Positions 45,807-55,205 of a stretch of 64,000 nt of DNA are shown here, piece by piece. Every line of letters begins with the position of its first letter. Position 1 is the stretch's first letter. Under the pieces are notes generated by a model. The model ran no database searches. It was not told the origin of the DNA and saw only the letters and a list, made by a program, of their open reading frames with translations. The stretch comes from Ferruginibacter paludis (GTDB lineage: Bacteria; Bacteroidota; Bacteroidia; Chitinophagales; Chitinophagaceae), in contig NZ_JAUFQJ010000023.1 of NCBI RefSeq assembly GCF_030409685.1, forward strand, positions 1 to 64,000, written 5' to 3'. The translations under genes and the position numbers were made by a program.

Positions 45807-46844
45807 TCAGGCATTTTTTTTAGGCTTGCTTACAACAATTTTTTTATGTTGAAAATCGTACACTAAATAAAACAGTGCTGGTAAAATAAACAGGCTGCCA
45901 ATCAGCAATGCCATTGCCAGTGTGTAGATGGTTTTTTCGGGTGCACTTCCATCGGTTAAGGATAAATATTGACCGCCTTTGAGCAATACAATATTTGGGA
46001 AATGCTGATAGGTAATCGCAAGTAAAATCATCGTAACCTGGAAACCTGCCAAAACACGAATAATTATTTTTTTTCCCTTAGATAAAAGATACCACAGCAA
46101 TGCCAGTGACACCATTGCTGTTGCGATGGCGGCTACCCCCACGGCATTGCCAAACAACCATTCGGCAAGTGGCACGCCATCAAGCTTTGCTGCAATAAAA
46201 ACAAGTGTACCCGCAACTGCTGCGGCAATATTGGTAGTGCGTGCTTTTGTCTTAAATCGTTGAACGTCCTGTTCATTTTCCGTTTCACCAATTAGATACA
46301 CAGATGCTAAAAAGCCGCAGATGCTTACTGTAAATAAACCAACCGCCACAGAGAAAAAATTGAGCCAGCTAAAAATATAAGCGTCCAGGTAATTGCCTGC
46401 CGCGGAATCAATTTTACCTGAAACTGCCGAACCGGCAATGATACCTAAAAACAATGGCGTTACACAACTGGCATACATAAAAATACGGTTGTAAACTACC
46501 TGCAATTCATCGGTTACTGCATCGTAATTTCTAAAAGTAAATGCAGTGCCTCTTGCGATAATGCCCAGTAACATACCTACCAACGGAATGTGCAGATTTA
46601 CCGACATGGTAGTATAGATAGTAGGAAAGCCGACAAATAAAATCACAATCACGATAATAAGCCACATGTGGTTGGCTTCCCAAATAGGACCTATTGCCCG
46701 ATACATGGTTCTTCGGGTTCTTTCCTGGTTCTTTTTGGTAGTAAATAATTCTATGATGCCGGCACCAAAATCGGCACCGCCCATTAAAAGATACAGCAGT
46801 ATCGCCACCCACAAAAACGCCATTACTACATACAGCATAATCAT
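45807..46844 (-). CDS. cydB: Cytochrome bd oxidase subunit II
   Basis: Partner of CydA in the bd-type quinol oxidase of the inner membrane. 345 residues with eight or nine membrane helices; the N-terminus LWVAILLYLLMGGADFGAGIIELF is the CydB signature, followed by GPIWEANHMWLIIVIVILFVGFP. Its ATG overlaps the cydA TGA by four bases (ATGA), so translation is coupled. The C-terminus is basic and cytoplasmic. No third small subunit (CydX) is evident downstream. Confidence 0.96.
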   Translation of the reverse strand: MIMLYVVMAFLWVAILLYLLMGGADFGAGIIELFTTKKNQERTRRTMYRAIGPIWEANHMWLIIVIVILFVGFPTIYTTMSVNLHIPLVGMLLGIIARGTAFTFRNYDAVTDELQVVYNRIFMYASCVTPLFLGIIAGSAVSGKIDSAAGNYLDAYIFSWLNFFSVAVGLFTVSICGFLASVYLIGETENEQDVQRFKTKARTTNIAAAVAGTLVFIAAKLDGVPLAEWLFGNAVGVAAIATAMVSLALLWYLLSKGKKIIIRVLAGFQVTMILLAITYQHFPNIVLLKGGQYLSLTDGSAPEKTIYTLAMALLIGSLFILPALFYLVYDFQHKKIVVSKPKKNA

Positions 46845-48175
46845 TCATTTATTAACTGTTCGCCTGCCGGAATATCATATAATTTACCCACCATTTTTAT
46901 TTGCCGGTACAACATAAATATTACAATCAGCGCCAATGAAAGATAGACAGCACTGAAAAGATAAAACGAATACACAATGCCTGGCATTGGCGTTACAGCA
47001 TCTTTTGTCTTCATCACGCCGTAAATAATCCATGGCTGCCTGCCTACTTCAGTTACTGTCCAACCAGCTTCTACAGCAATAAAGCCCAATGGCGTTGCCC
47101 ACACAAATAATTGCAACAACCAGCGGCTGTTACGCCATTGTTTTTTTCTTATCACTGCAATAAAATACATAATGCCAATACCCATCATGATCATGCCCAG
47201 GGCAACCATTACCTGGAATGCATAATGCGATATGGCTACCGGGGGGCGCTCCTCTTCCGGTACACTATCCAATCCCTTTACCTCGCTATTAAAATCACCA
47301 TTGGCCAAAAAACTTAAACCTCCCGGAATTTTTAATGCATAGTTTACTTCCTTATTTTTTTCATTGGGTATACCTCCAATGATTAAAGCGGCTGACTTTT
47401 CTGTAACAAAATGTGCTTCCATCGCAGCCAGTTTTGCGGGCTGGGTTTTAGCAACAAATTTTGCAGAAATATCTCCACTTAAAGGTTGCAGTATAGCAGC
47501 AGCTGCACCAAAAACCGCCGCAATTTTAAATGCTTTGGTATGAAAAACTACATTCTTTCTTTTCAACATCATCAACGCATGAATGCCTGCTACCGCGAAA
47601 CCAGTAGCAGCAAAAGCAGCGATAGACATGTGCAGTGATTGAGAAAACCAGGCCGGGTTAAAGATAGCTTTTACCGGATCAATGTCTGAGTATTGTCCAT
47701 TTGCAAAAGTAAAACCAGTTGGTGTATTCATCCAGGCATTGGCGGCCACAACCAATACACCGGAAACCAAACCGCTAATACCAACTACCACGCCGGTAAC
47801 CCAGTGAAACCATTTATTAAACCTGTCCCAACCATAAAGAAAGAAACCAAGTGCAATGGCTTCTATAAAAAAGGCGGTGCCTTCCAGTGAAAACGGTAGT
47901 CCGAAAATGGGCCCCGCATGCAGCATAAATTTAGGCCATAACAAGCCCAGTTCAAAAGAAAGTACTGTGCCCGATACAGCGCCGGTGGCGAAAAAAATAG
48001 CCACGCCCTTGCTCCATGCTTTGGTAACATTTCTATAAACCGGCTGATTTGTTTTGAGATAATAATAATGGGAAACAGCCATAAAAAACGGCATCACCAT
48101 ACCGATGCAGGAGAACACAATATGAAAGCCCAGCGACAGCGCCATCTGCGAACGGGCGGCGATAAAATCGTCCAT
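46841..48175 (-). CDS. cydA: Cytochrome bd oxidase subunit I
   Basis: Quinol-oxidising, haem-bearing subunit that lets the cell respire at low oxygen without pumping protons. 444 residues from MDDFIAARSQ at 48175; the open frame runs 11 codons further up but homologues start here. Haem b595 ligand His18 is in LGFHIVFSC. GRQPWIIYGVMKT near residue 375 is the conserved quinol-site region. The protein is much shorter than E. coli CydA (522), so the quinol-binding Q loop is the short type. First gene of cydAB with its own promoter. Confidence 0.96.
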   Translation of the reverse strand: MDDFIAARSQMALSLGFHIVFSCIGMVMPFFMAVSHYYYLKTNQPVYRNVTKAWSKGVAIFFATGAVSGTVLSFELGLLWPKFMLHAGPIFGLPFSLEGTAFFIEAIALGFFLYGWDRFNKWFHWVTGVVVGISGLVSGVLVVAANAWMNTPTGFTFANGQYSDIDPVKAIFNPAWFSQSLHMSIAAFAATGFAVAGIHALMMLKRKNVVFHTKAFKIAAVFGAAAAILQPLSGDISAKFVAKTQPAKLAAMEAHFVTEKSAALIIGGIPNEKNKEVNYALKIPGGLSFLANGDFNSEVKGLDSVPEEERPPVAISHYAFQVMVALGMIMMGIGIMYFIAVIRKKQWRNSRWLLQLFVWATPLGFIAVEAGWTVTEVGRQPWIIYGVMKTKDAVTPMPGIVYSFYLFSAVYLSLALIVIFMLYRQIKMVGKLYDIPAGEQLINE

Positions 48176-48197
48176 AAAAAACTGATTTTTTGCGAGG

Positions 48198-48226
48198 CAA
48201 AGGTACAATCAATGAGATGAGGACAA
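48198..48226 (-). promoter_or_regulatory. Promoter of cydAB
   Basis: On the minus strand, TTG (48226-48224), an 18-nt spacer and TACCTTTG (48205-48198) match the Bacteroidota consensus. The -7 box is 22 nt before the cydA start codon. Confidence 0.65.
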
Positions 48227-48344
48227 TAGATTTGTTTAGCTATTTGCAATATGAAATGTCTTCTACAAATAACCAGAAAAGATTGCACCGGATTCCAATA
48301 ATCTGTTCTCAATCCCCCTTGGAGTTAGGGGCTGTCCTTCGAGG

Positions 48345-49514
48345 TTAGGGGGCCACTCTTTTTGTTCCAGCATACAATTCATATTCAAACAAACGGCAGT
48401 CAATTTTACTTGTGTAAAATTCTATGCGGCGGCTGGGTTTAAGACCAATCTTTTTTGCCAGCTCCAGATTACCAGTGAAGATATAGCCGAAGTATCCTTT
48501 GCATTTCTTCTTTAAAAAATCACCCATACGGCCATAAGTAATTTCCAGGGCGGCGGCTACCCCCAGGCGGTCGCCATATTCAGGATTGAAATAGATAACA
48601 CCTGACTGATCTTCCGGAATACGGGTTGTTTCAAAATCACCAACAGCAAACTCAATCAAATCTGCCACGCCTGCAGCACCAGCATTTATTTTTGAAATGT
48701 TGATGGCGTCTTCACTAATGTCTGTTGCGATGATGGTAAGGCCCGGAACTACCTTAATTACTTCGTCTAACCGTTGGCGTTGTTGCTGGTACATCTCGAT
48801 TGCAAACCCCGCTACATGCATAAAAGCGTAATTGCTGCGGTATAAGCCGGGCCTGCGGTTGGTAGCCAGTAAAGCGGCTTCAATGGCCAGTGTGGATGAT
48901 CCGCACATGGGATTGATAAAGGGCGATTTCCGGTCCCATTTGGTTGCCAGTAAAGTGGCTGCAGCCAAGGCTTCCAGCATGGGTGCTTTGCCGGGTATTT
49001 TTCGATATCCATGTTTGGACAATGTCTCACCGGAAGTATCAATAAATATTTCCGCCACGGATTCTTTCCAGTATAAATGAATAACTGTTTTATCCAGTTC
49101 CGGACCAGAATTGGGACGTAAGCCAGTTCTGTCGCGGAAGCGGTCAACAATGGCATCTTTCACTTTTACATTGGCGTATAACGAATTGTTGATGGTTTCA
49201 TTATCGACATTGCTGCTGATGGAAAAATAGCCATCGGCAGGGATGATATCTTCCCATTCAAAATCAATTAAGGTTTTATACAAATCATCCGCATTGTACG
49301 CCGTAAATTCTTTTACAGAAAACAATACCTGACTGGCACAACGCAGGTTCAGGTTGAGTTTGATACAATCCGCTAACGTGCCTTTTAGTTCAACACCGGT
49401 TTTAAAAACACGGACTGGTGTAAACCCGAGTTCAGTAATTTCCTGCTGCAGGTAAGGAGAAAGCCGGTTGCTGCAGGTAATGATTATTTTGCTGGTGAGG
49501 TGGAAGACTTGCAT
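48345..49514 (-). CDS. THUMP-domain RNA N2-guanosine methyltransferase (RlmL-like)
   Basis: 389 residues from MQVFHLTSK at 49514. An N-terminal ferredoxin-like/THUMP region (about 1-155) precedes a Rossmann methyltransferase with FINPMCGSSTLAIEAALLATNRRPG near residue 190 (SAM site) and the base-flipping motif FNPEYGDRLG near residue 300, an N-P-x-Y variant. This is the layout of the RlmL/Trm14 group that methylates guanosine in rRNA or tRNA. The exact target cannot be told. -7 box at 49523-49530, 8 nt before the start. Confidence 0.88.
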   Translation of the reverse strand: MQVFHLTSKIIITCSNRLSPYLQQEITELGFTPVRVFKTGVELKGTLADCIKLNLNLRCASQVLFSVKEFTAYNADDLYKTLIDFEWEDIIPADGYFSISSNVDNETINNSLYANVKVKDAIVDRFRDRTGLRPNSGPELDKTVIHLYWKESVAEIFIDTSGETLSKHGYRKIPGKAPMLEALAAATLLATKWDRKSPFINPMCGSSTLAIEAALLATNRRPGLYRSNYAFMHVAGFAIEMYQQQRQRLDEVIKVVPGLTIIATDISEDAINISKINAGAAGVADLIEFAVGDFETTRIPEDQSGVIYFNPEYGDRLGVAAALEITYGRMGDFLKKKCKGYFGYIFTGNLELAKKIGLKPSRRIEFYTSKIDCRLFEYELYAGTKRVAP

Positions 49515-49522
49515 AAGTAGTG

Positions 49523-49530
49523 CAAAAGTA
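49523..49530 (-). promoter_or_regulatory. -7 box of the THUMP methyltransferase gene
   Basis: CAAAAGTA on the plus strand reads TACTTTTG on the minus, 8 nt before the ATG at 49514; a short leader is expected. No clear -33. Confidence 0.45.
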
Positions 49531-49718
49531 ACCAATACAAATGTTTATTTGGCCGGTAAGAAGTCAAGTGTTTGGTAATAGATTTTTTGCATTAAGACAT
49601 TTTAGTGTCAGAAAAAGTAAGGCTGTAATCTCATTAATGAAAAGTAAATTGTCGAGACCGCTGATTGCAAATAACTTCGAAGCGGAAATAAAATTATATA
49701 AAAGAAGTAACTTGTGTA

Positions 49719-50486
49719 ATGGACTTTCAAAAAGATATACGGCTGGCTGTACTGATAGATGCAGACAATGTGCCTTACAGCAACGTCAAAGGCGTGATGG
49801 AAGAAATAGCCAAATACGGCACGCCAACCTTCAAAAGAATTTATGGCGACTGGACAAAACCTACGGTATCCGGTTGGAAGAATGTATTGCTTGAAAATGC
49901 AATTACACCCATTCAGCAATACAGCTATACCAGTGGCAAAAATAGCAGCGACAGCGCCCTCATTATTGATGCCATGGATATCCTTTATTCCGGTAAGGTC
50001 GATGGATTTTGTATCATCTCCAGCGATAGCGATTTTACAAGACTGGCAACAAGGTTACGGGAAGCGGGAATGAAAGTGTTTGGCATTGGTCAAAAGAAAA
50101 CGCCCAACCCTTTTATAGTTGCCTGCGATAAGTTTATTTACATGGAAATTATTCCTTTGTTTGAATCAGGCGAACCTGAAACCGTTGTTGCTAAGGCCAG
50201 CAAACCTACTACCAAAGCGGTTGTTGACAAAGTAAACAGGGAAACGCTTAAAATTATAAAAGCCACCATTGATGATTTGGCCGATGAAAATGGCTGGGCC
50301 TTTTTAGGCGATGTCGGCAACCTGGTGTTAAAAAAACAGCCTAATTTCGATCCGAGGAATTATGGCTTTTTAAAACTCACGCCGCTGATGAAATCGTTAC
50401 CGCAGTTTGAAATTGAAAAGCGGGAGACAGAAAAAGGTGGTACCAAATTAATTTTTGTGCGCAATAAAGAAGCACAGCAGCAATAA
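49719..50486 (+). CDS. NYN (PIN-like) ribonuclease-type protein with C-terminal LOTUS/OST-HTH domain
   Basis: 255 residues, cytoplasmic. The N-terminal NYN domain (about 5-150) keeps the acidic cluster of PIN-like nucleases: LIDADN (Asp14, Asp16), NSSDSALIIDAMD (Asp78, Asp84) and SSDSDF (Asp103, Asp105). The C-terminal 70 residues (ETLKIIKATIDDLADENGWAFLGDVGNLVLKKQPNFDPRNYG is the region 190-235) fit the winged-helix LOTUS/OST-HTH fold, an RNA-binding module. Probably an RNA-processing protein; target unknown. The GT25 gene follows 11 bp later, so the two may share a transcript. Confidence 0.88.
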   Translation: MDFQKDIRLAVLIDADNVPYSNVKGVMEEIAKYGTPTFKRIYGDWTKPTVSGWKNVLLENAITPIQQYSYTSGKNSSDSALIIDAMDILYSGKVDGFCIISSDSDFTRLATRLREAGMKVFGIGQKKTPNPFIVACDKFIYMEIIPLFESGEPETVVAKASKPTTKAVVDKVNRETLKIIKATIDDLADENGWAFLGDVGNLVLKKQPNFDPRNYGFLKLTPLMKSLPQFEIEKRETEKGGTKLIFVRNKEAQQQ

Positions 50487-50497
50487 AAAACAGGAGG

Positions 50498-51232
50498 ATG
50501 ATTGAAGAGTTTGGCATAGAGGACATTTACATTGTTCATGCAAAAAAAGGCTACGAATTTCATGAGAACAGGATCAATAAATTATTTGCAAAAAATGGCT
50601 TGCGATTTGAATATGTAACGGATGGTGACCCCAGTTGTTTTGATCAGGCATTATTGGATAAATATTTTTCAGCCGATATAAAACAGGTATTGTCTGTTGG
50701 CGTATTGAGTTGTACGCTCAACCATATCTTAAGTTATGAGCGGATGGTAAAACGCAATAATCGCTTTGCGTTGGTATTTGAAAATGACCCTTTCTTTTTA
50801 GGTGACTTTGTTGAGCAGATAAAAAAAATAGCGGCTGAAGCCGCCAAACTTACTCCGGGCTTTATCATCTCTCTTGAAAATACAACACTGCAATTTCCTG
50901 CAGTTAAAAAATTACGCAAAGGGCAACTGTTATACCCGGCAATTAAGGGGCGGTGCGCCGGTGCATATTTGCTGGATCTACAGGCTGCAAAGAACATGCT
51001 GAAGGATCTGGAAACGCATAAATGCAGGCAGGTAATCGACTGGTGGCACAATACTTTGATTGATACAGGTGTGATAAAAATGTATTGGGCTGATCCGCCT
51101 ATAACAGAGCAGGGATCGCATAATGGGTTGCTTTCTGCCGGTATCTCAACTAAAACAAAAAGCACTCAACGCCGCATTGCATGGCTTGCTCAGAAATATT
51201 ATAAATCTTATGTGAGCAGGTGGTTTAAGTAA
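50498..51232 (+). CDS. Glycosyltransferase family 25 protein
   Basis: 244 residues. Blocks match GT25 (LOS beta-galactosyltransferase-like): IYIVHAKKGYEFHENRINKL at the start, GVLSCTLNHILSYERMV, LVFENDPFF as the acidic metal/sugar site, and GAYLLDLQAAKNML. Such enzymes add hexoses to lipopolysaccharide or other surface glycans at the inner face of the membrane. AGGAGG directly touches the ATG, so it is unlikely to act as a Shine-Dalgarno site. Located next to, but in opposite direction from, the nucleotide-sugar operon; it may use its products (inference). Confidence 0.85.
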   Translation: MIEEFGIEDIYIVHAKKGYEFHENRINKLFAKNGLRFEYVTDGDPSCFDQALLDKYFSADIKQVLSVGVLSCTLNHILSYERMVKRNNRFALVFENDPFFLGDFVEQIKKIAAEAAKLTPGFIISLENTTLQFPAVKKLRKGQLLYPAIKGRCAGAYLLDLQAAKNMLKDLETHKCRQVIDWWHNTLIDTGVIKMYWADPPITEQGSHNGLLSAGISTKTKSTQRRIAWLAQKYYKSYVSRWFK

Positions 51233-51253
51233 GCCCCATCCCCTGAAGCGGAG

Positions 51254-52129
51254 TTATGAAGCGTCTAACAATTGCAGGCATTTAACCAAACTGTCTTTCC
51301 ACGCAGGAATATTTAAATCAAAGCTCTTTTGAATTTTAGTTGTATCCATTACCGAATAGGAAGGCCGTTTTGCCGGCGTTGGATAACTGGATGATGGAAT
51401 GGGATTAACCATGCATTTGCTACCGGATAATTCTTTGATTGCATCCGCAAACTGGTACCAGTTGATAACGCCGGTGTTGGAATAATTATAAATACCGGCG
51501 TGTGATGTTGCTTTTTCTGACACAATGATTTGCATAATGGCTGCAGCAAGATCGGCAGCATAAGTCGGGCAACCTACCTGGTCGCTTACAACATTCAGGC
51601 TTTCCTTTTCTTTCATCAGGCGCAGCATCGTTTTTACAAAATTATTTCCAAAGCTGCTGTATACCCAGGAAGTGCGAATGATAATACTGCCTGCATTATT
51701 TTCCTGCGCCAATTCTTCTCCTTTTAATTTGGTTGCGCCATACATATTTACAGGTGCAACCGGAAAATCTTCTGTATAAGGAATGGTGGCGGTGCCATCA
51801 AAAACATAATCTGTTGAAACGTGTATGAACAGGGCGTTGTGCGTTTTGCAAACAGCAGCCAGATTACCTACCGCAGTTGCATTCACCAGCATGGCTTTTT
51901 CAGTTTCTGTTTCAGCTTTATCCACAGCAGTATAAGCGGCGCAATTGACACAATAGTCAATTGCATGGTTATCAAAATAGCTTTTTACTGCTTCCGGATC
52001 ATCAATTGCGAGTTCATCTTTTGTTACAAATAAAAAATTATACGCCGGAAATGATGCACTGATTACTTTCATTTCGTTACCGAGTTGCCCGTTGGCACCG
52101 GTTACTAAAATTGTCTTTTTTTCTGCCAC
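51254..52129 (-). CDS. rfbD: dTDP-4-dehydrorhamnose reductase
   Basis: Last step of dTDP-L-rhamnose synthesis. 291 residues, SDR-extended fold with the NADPH loop TGANGQLGNEM, the segment VSTDYVFDGTATIPYTE and the Y-x3-K pair in MYGATKLKGEE. The start codon is GTG at 52129; no ATG lies upstream before the rfbC stop. It follows rfbC by 8 bp and is the last gene of the seven-gene nucleotide-sugar operon. rfbA and rfbB are not in the window. Confidence 0.95.
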   Translation of the reverse strand: MAEKKTILVTGANGQLGNEMKVISASFPAYNFLFVTKDELAIDDPEAVKSYFDNHAIDYCVNCAAYTAVDKAETETEKAMLVNATAVGNLAAVCKTHNALFIHVSTDYVFDGTATIPYTEDFPVAPVNMYGATKLKGEELAQENNAGSIIIRTSWVYSSFGNNFVKTMLRLMKEKESLNVVSDQVGCPTYAADLAAAIMQIIVSEKATSHAGIYNYSNTGVINWYQFADAIKELSGSKCMVNPIPSSSYPTPAKRPSYSVMDTTKIQKSFDLNIPAWKDSLVKCLQLLDAS

Positions 52130-52137
52130 AATAAAAA

Positions 52138-52692
52138 TTAAATAGTAAAATTGGTTTTGCAGTCTTCTATATTAGGAAGCACCAGGTCTTTGGCAGCTAC
52201 CATTTCTTTGCCTGCCGGTACCTTCCAGTCGATATTCAGTGTGGGATCATTGTACATCAATCCGCCTTCGCTTTCTTTGTGATAAAAACCATCACATTTA
52301 TACAATACTTCAGCGGTTTCTGTCAATACGGAATACCCGTGAGCAAATCCCCTGGGTACCAGTAATTGCTTTTTATTTTCTGCTGATAATTCTATACTGA
52401 AGTGCTTACCAAAAGTTGGTGAACCAACTCTCAGGTCAACCACAACATCTAAGATAGTACCGCTCAGTGAACGGATTAATTTAGTTTGCGCATTGGGGTT
52501 TAACTGAAAATGCAACCCGCGGATTACACCGTAAGTAGATCGGGCCTGGTTATCCTGCACAAAAGTCATTGTTGCGCCACCATCTGTGAAAGTATTGTAA
52601 TTGTAGCTTTCGAAAAAATAGCCACGGTCATCATTAAATACTCTTGGTTCATAAATCAATAATCCCGGAAAATCAGTTGCGGTAAAAGGCAT
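52138..52692 (-). CDS. rfbC: dTDP-4-dehydrorhamnose 3,5-epimerase
   Basis: 184 residues, cupin fold. Converts dTDP-4-keto-6-deoxyglucose to the L-lyxo form. Key blocks: DDRGYFFESYN, FVQDNQARSTYGVIRGLHFQ (catalytic His), VVVDLRVGSPTFG and LVPRGFAHGYSVLTETAEVLYKC. Normal length. Lies between the WbpP-like gene (14 bp upstream) and rfbD (8 bp downstream). Confidence 0.96.
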   Translation of the reverse strand: MPFTATDFPGLLIYEPRVFNDDRGYFFESYNYNTFTDGGATMTFVQDNQARSTYGVIRGLHFQLNPNAQTKLIRSLSGTILDVVVDLRVGSPTFGKHFSIELSAENKKQLLVPRGFAHGYSVLTETAEVLYKCDGFYHKESEGGLMYNDPTLNIDWKVPAGKEMVAAKDLVLPNIEDCKTNFTI

Positions 52693-52706
52693 AAATAATT
52701 AAATGT

Positions 52707-53693
52707 TTAAGAATATAATTTTTTAAAAAATTCGATTGTTTCGGTTAACCCGTCTTTAAAATTTTTAACCGGCTCATAACCCAGCAAATTCTTTGCAAGC
52801 GAAATGTCTGCCAGCGAATTCCGGATATCACCTGCCCTTGGTTCCCTGTAGGTTGCTTCAAATGTACTATCTAAATAGTCCCTGCACGCATTAAATAAAT
52901 AATTTACAGAAAAATTTTCGCCAACCGCCACATTATAAACCTGGTCTAACGCCGCCGCATTATCAGTCAGCATACCTTTTACATTAACCTGCACCGCATT
53001 GTCTACAAAAGTAAAATCGCGGGTTTGTTCTCCATCGCCATTAATATATACAGGTAACTGCTTCATAATTCCTTTTACAAACAAAGGAATTACCGCTGCA
53101 TAAGCCCCATCAGGGTCTTGGCGCGGGCCAAAGATATTAAAATAACGGAAACCCATTATTTTTAAGCCGTATGTCCTGGCAAAAACCTGGGCATACAATT
53201 CGTTTGTTTTTTTTGTTGCAGCATAAGGAGATAAGCAGTTTCCCACCCTACTTTCCACTTTAGGCAAGGTTGGCTCATCGCCGTATACAGAAGAGGATGA
53301 GGCATAAACAAACTGCTCAACTTTGTTATCAGCCGCCGCTTTAAGCATGTTCATAAAGCCGCCAACGTTTACTTCATTAAAGTAAACCGGTTCTTTGATG
53401 GATCGTGGTACAGAGCCCAGGGCTGCCTGGTGGCTTATATAATTAATCCCCATGCAGGCTTGCTGACAGATGTCCGCATTTCGGATATCACCTTCTATAA
53501 ATTCAAATGCGGGGTATTGACGGAGAATTGACAAATTTGAATCAAACCCATTCGCCATATTATCCAGCACCCTTACCTTGCGTGCACCATTTTTTAATAA
53601 GTATTCCGCAATATGGCTGCCGATAAAACCTGCTCCGCCTGTTATTAAAAAATCAGCAGTGGTTAAATCTTTGGTATGAAAAAAATTATCCAT
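52707..53693 (-). CDS. UDP-N-acetylglucosamine 4-epimerase (WbpP/TviC-like)
   Basis: 328 residues, extended SDR. NAD loop ITGGAGFIGSHIAE, the block HQAALGSVPRSIKEP that is diagnostic of WbpP-type epimerases acting on N-acetylated UDP-sugars, SSSSVYGDEP, Y-A-A-T-K catalytic pair and RYFNIFGPRQDPDGAYAAVIP. With the upstream WbpA-like dehydrogenase it should give UDP-GalNAc uronic acid, as in the Vi antigen and P. aeruginosa O6 pathways (known families; the pairing here is inference). Confidence 0.92.
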   Translation of the reverse strand: MDNFFHTKDLTTADFLITGGAGFIGSHIAEYLLKNGARKVRVLDNMANGFDSNLSILRQYPAFEFIEGDIRNADICQQACMGINYISHQAALGSVPRSIKEPVYFNEVNVGGFMNMLKAAADNKVEQFVYASSSSVYGDEPTLPKVESRVGNCLSPYAATKKTNELYAQVFARTYGLKIMGFRYFNIFGPRQDPDGAYAAVIPLFVKGIMKQLPVYINGDGEQTRDFTFVDNAVQVNVKGMLTDNAAALDQVYNVAVGENFSVNYLFNACRDYLDSTFEATYREPRAGDIRNSLADISLAKNLLGYEPVKNFKDGLTETIEFFKKLYS

Positions 53694-53741
53694 CGAATTT
53701 TAGTCTTTGTAAAAAAGCTGGGCTCTTATTATCCAGGTTAT

Positions 53742-55034
53742 TTATAAACTCCAGTACAATCGGCTTTTTATTGCCGTCCTGTAAATACCCTTCAGATCGG
53801 CTATCATCGCTTCAGGCTTTGTAATACCTGTAAAATAATCGTCACCCAGTTGTTTATATTCATTGTGAGGTACTGCAGCAATTACTGCGTCATAATCATT
53901 TCCGATATTTGTAGTTAAGCCAAATCCATACTCATGCATCAGCTCCGTGCTTGAAGCATGCGGATCAGTTACATGAACATTGAGCGAGTAAGACTGTAAT
54001 TCCTTTACAACATCAGCCACTTTACTATTTCTGATATCACTCACATTTTCTTTAAACGTGGCACCCATCACAAGCACCTTCGCGTTTTTTATATTACCAT
54101 TATGCTGAATGATATGCCGCAACACTTTTTTTGCTATATAGCCAGACATTCCGTCATTGATAACACGCCCCGCTAAGATAACCTGGCTGTCATATCCCAG
54201 TTCCTTAGATTTATACGTCAGGTAATACGGATCAACACCTATGCAGTGCCCTCCAACAAGGCCAGGCTGAAATTTCAAAAAATTCCATTTGGTTCCTGCA
54301 GCCTCCAAAACTTCAAAAGTATTGATCCCCATTTTATCGAAAATAATAGACAACTCATTCATCAGCGCAATATTTAAATCACGCTGCGTGTTTTCAATAA
54401 TTTTTGCTGCCTCTGCTACTTTTATGCTGGATGCTTTGTGTACGCCCGCTGTTACTACCAATTCATATACTTTCGCAATCAAATCAAGGCTTTCAGCGTC
54501 ACAACCACTTACCACTTTTATAATTCTTGCCAAGGTATGTTCCTTGTCGCCCGGGTTTATTCTTTCAGGCGAATAGCCGCTTTTAAAATCCACTACATTT
54601 TTTAGACCGCTTAATTTTTCAATAATCGGCAAACAGTCTTCCTCGGTGCAGCCTGGATAAACAGTACTTTCAAAAACAACATAATCGCCCTTTTTTATCA
54701 CTTTGCCAATCGTTTCACTGGCTCTCGTAACCGGCACCAGGTCTGGCACATTGTGTTCATCCACCGGTGTAGGTACGGCTACTATATAAAAAGAAGCCTG
54801 CTTCAGTACTTCAAGATCATTGGTAAATTCGATATCACATCCATCAAATGCAGTTGTTTCCAACTCTTTACTTGGGTCGATATTATTACGCATCATGTCC
54901 ACCCGCTTCGCATTGATATCAAAGCCAATGACTTTAATTTTTTTTGCAAATTCCAACGCTATCGGTAAGCCAACATACCCCAGCCCTATTACTGCCAGTA
55001 TTTTATTTTTATCTATCAGTTCCTTGTATTCCAT
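53742..55034 (-). CDS. UDP-N-acetyl-hexosamine 6-dehydrogenase (WbpA/WbpO/TviB-like)
   Basis: 430 residues, UDP-glucose/GDP-mannose dehydrogenase superfamily. NAD loop VIGLGYVGLPIALEF, the block VAVPTPVDEHNVPDL, the Glu in VVFESTVYPGCTEE, and the catalytic Cys in GLVGGHCIGVDPYYLT. These patterns follow the branch acting on UDP-GlcNAc or UDP-GalNAc rather than UDP-glucose. Upstream of the WbpP-like epimerase by 48 bp. The operon has a second, different dehydrogenase (ugd) at 56335. Confidence 0.92.
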   Translation of the reverse strand: MEYKELIDKNKILAVIGLGYVGLPIALEFAKKIKVIGFDINAKRVDMMRNNIDPSKELETTAFDGCDIEFTNDLEVLKQASFYIVAVPTPVDEHNVPDLVPVTRASETIGKVIKKGDYVVFESTVYPGCTEEDCLPIIEKLSGLKNVVDFKSGYSPERINPGDKEHTLARIIKVVSGCDAESLDLIAKVYELVVTAGVHKASSIKVAEAAKIIENTQRDLNIALMNELSIIFDKMGINTFEVLEAAGTKWNFLKFQPGLVGGHCIGVDPYYLTYKSKELGYDSQVILAGRVINDGMSGYIAKKVLRHIIQHNGNIKNAKVLVMGATFKENVSDIRNSKVADVVKELQSYSLNVHVTDPHASSTELMHEYGFGLTTNIGNDYDAVIAAVPHNEYKQLGDDYFTGITKPEAMIADLKGIYRTAIKSRLYWSL

Positions 55035-55205
55035 TCTAAATTTATTTTACACGCCTCTAACCCCTGTGGGGAAATGGCATAGATCGTTATTTCTCCAAAA
55101 CGGAGTGGTTAATTTAATATTTAAACTGTTTTTTGCGGAAACCCACATTTAGTTTTACAACTAATTGCCTGATTTTCTAGCAAAACGTCCCACATAAGCT
55201 ATTGC

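Noticed and set aside
50491-50497. AGGAGG before the GT25 gene as a Shine-Dalgarno site
   Set aside because: It touches the ATG with no spacing, and other genes in this window do not use such sites.
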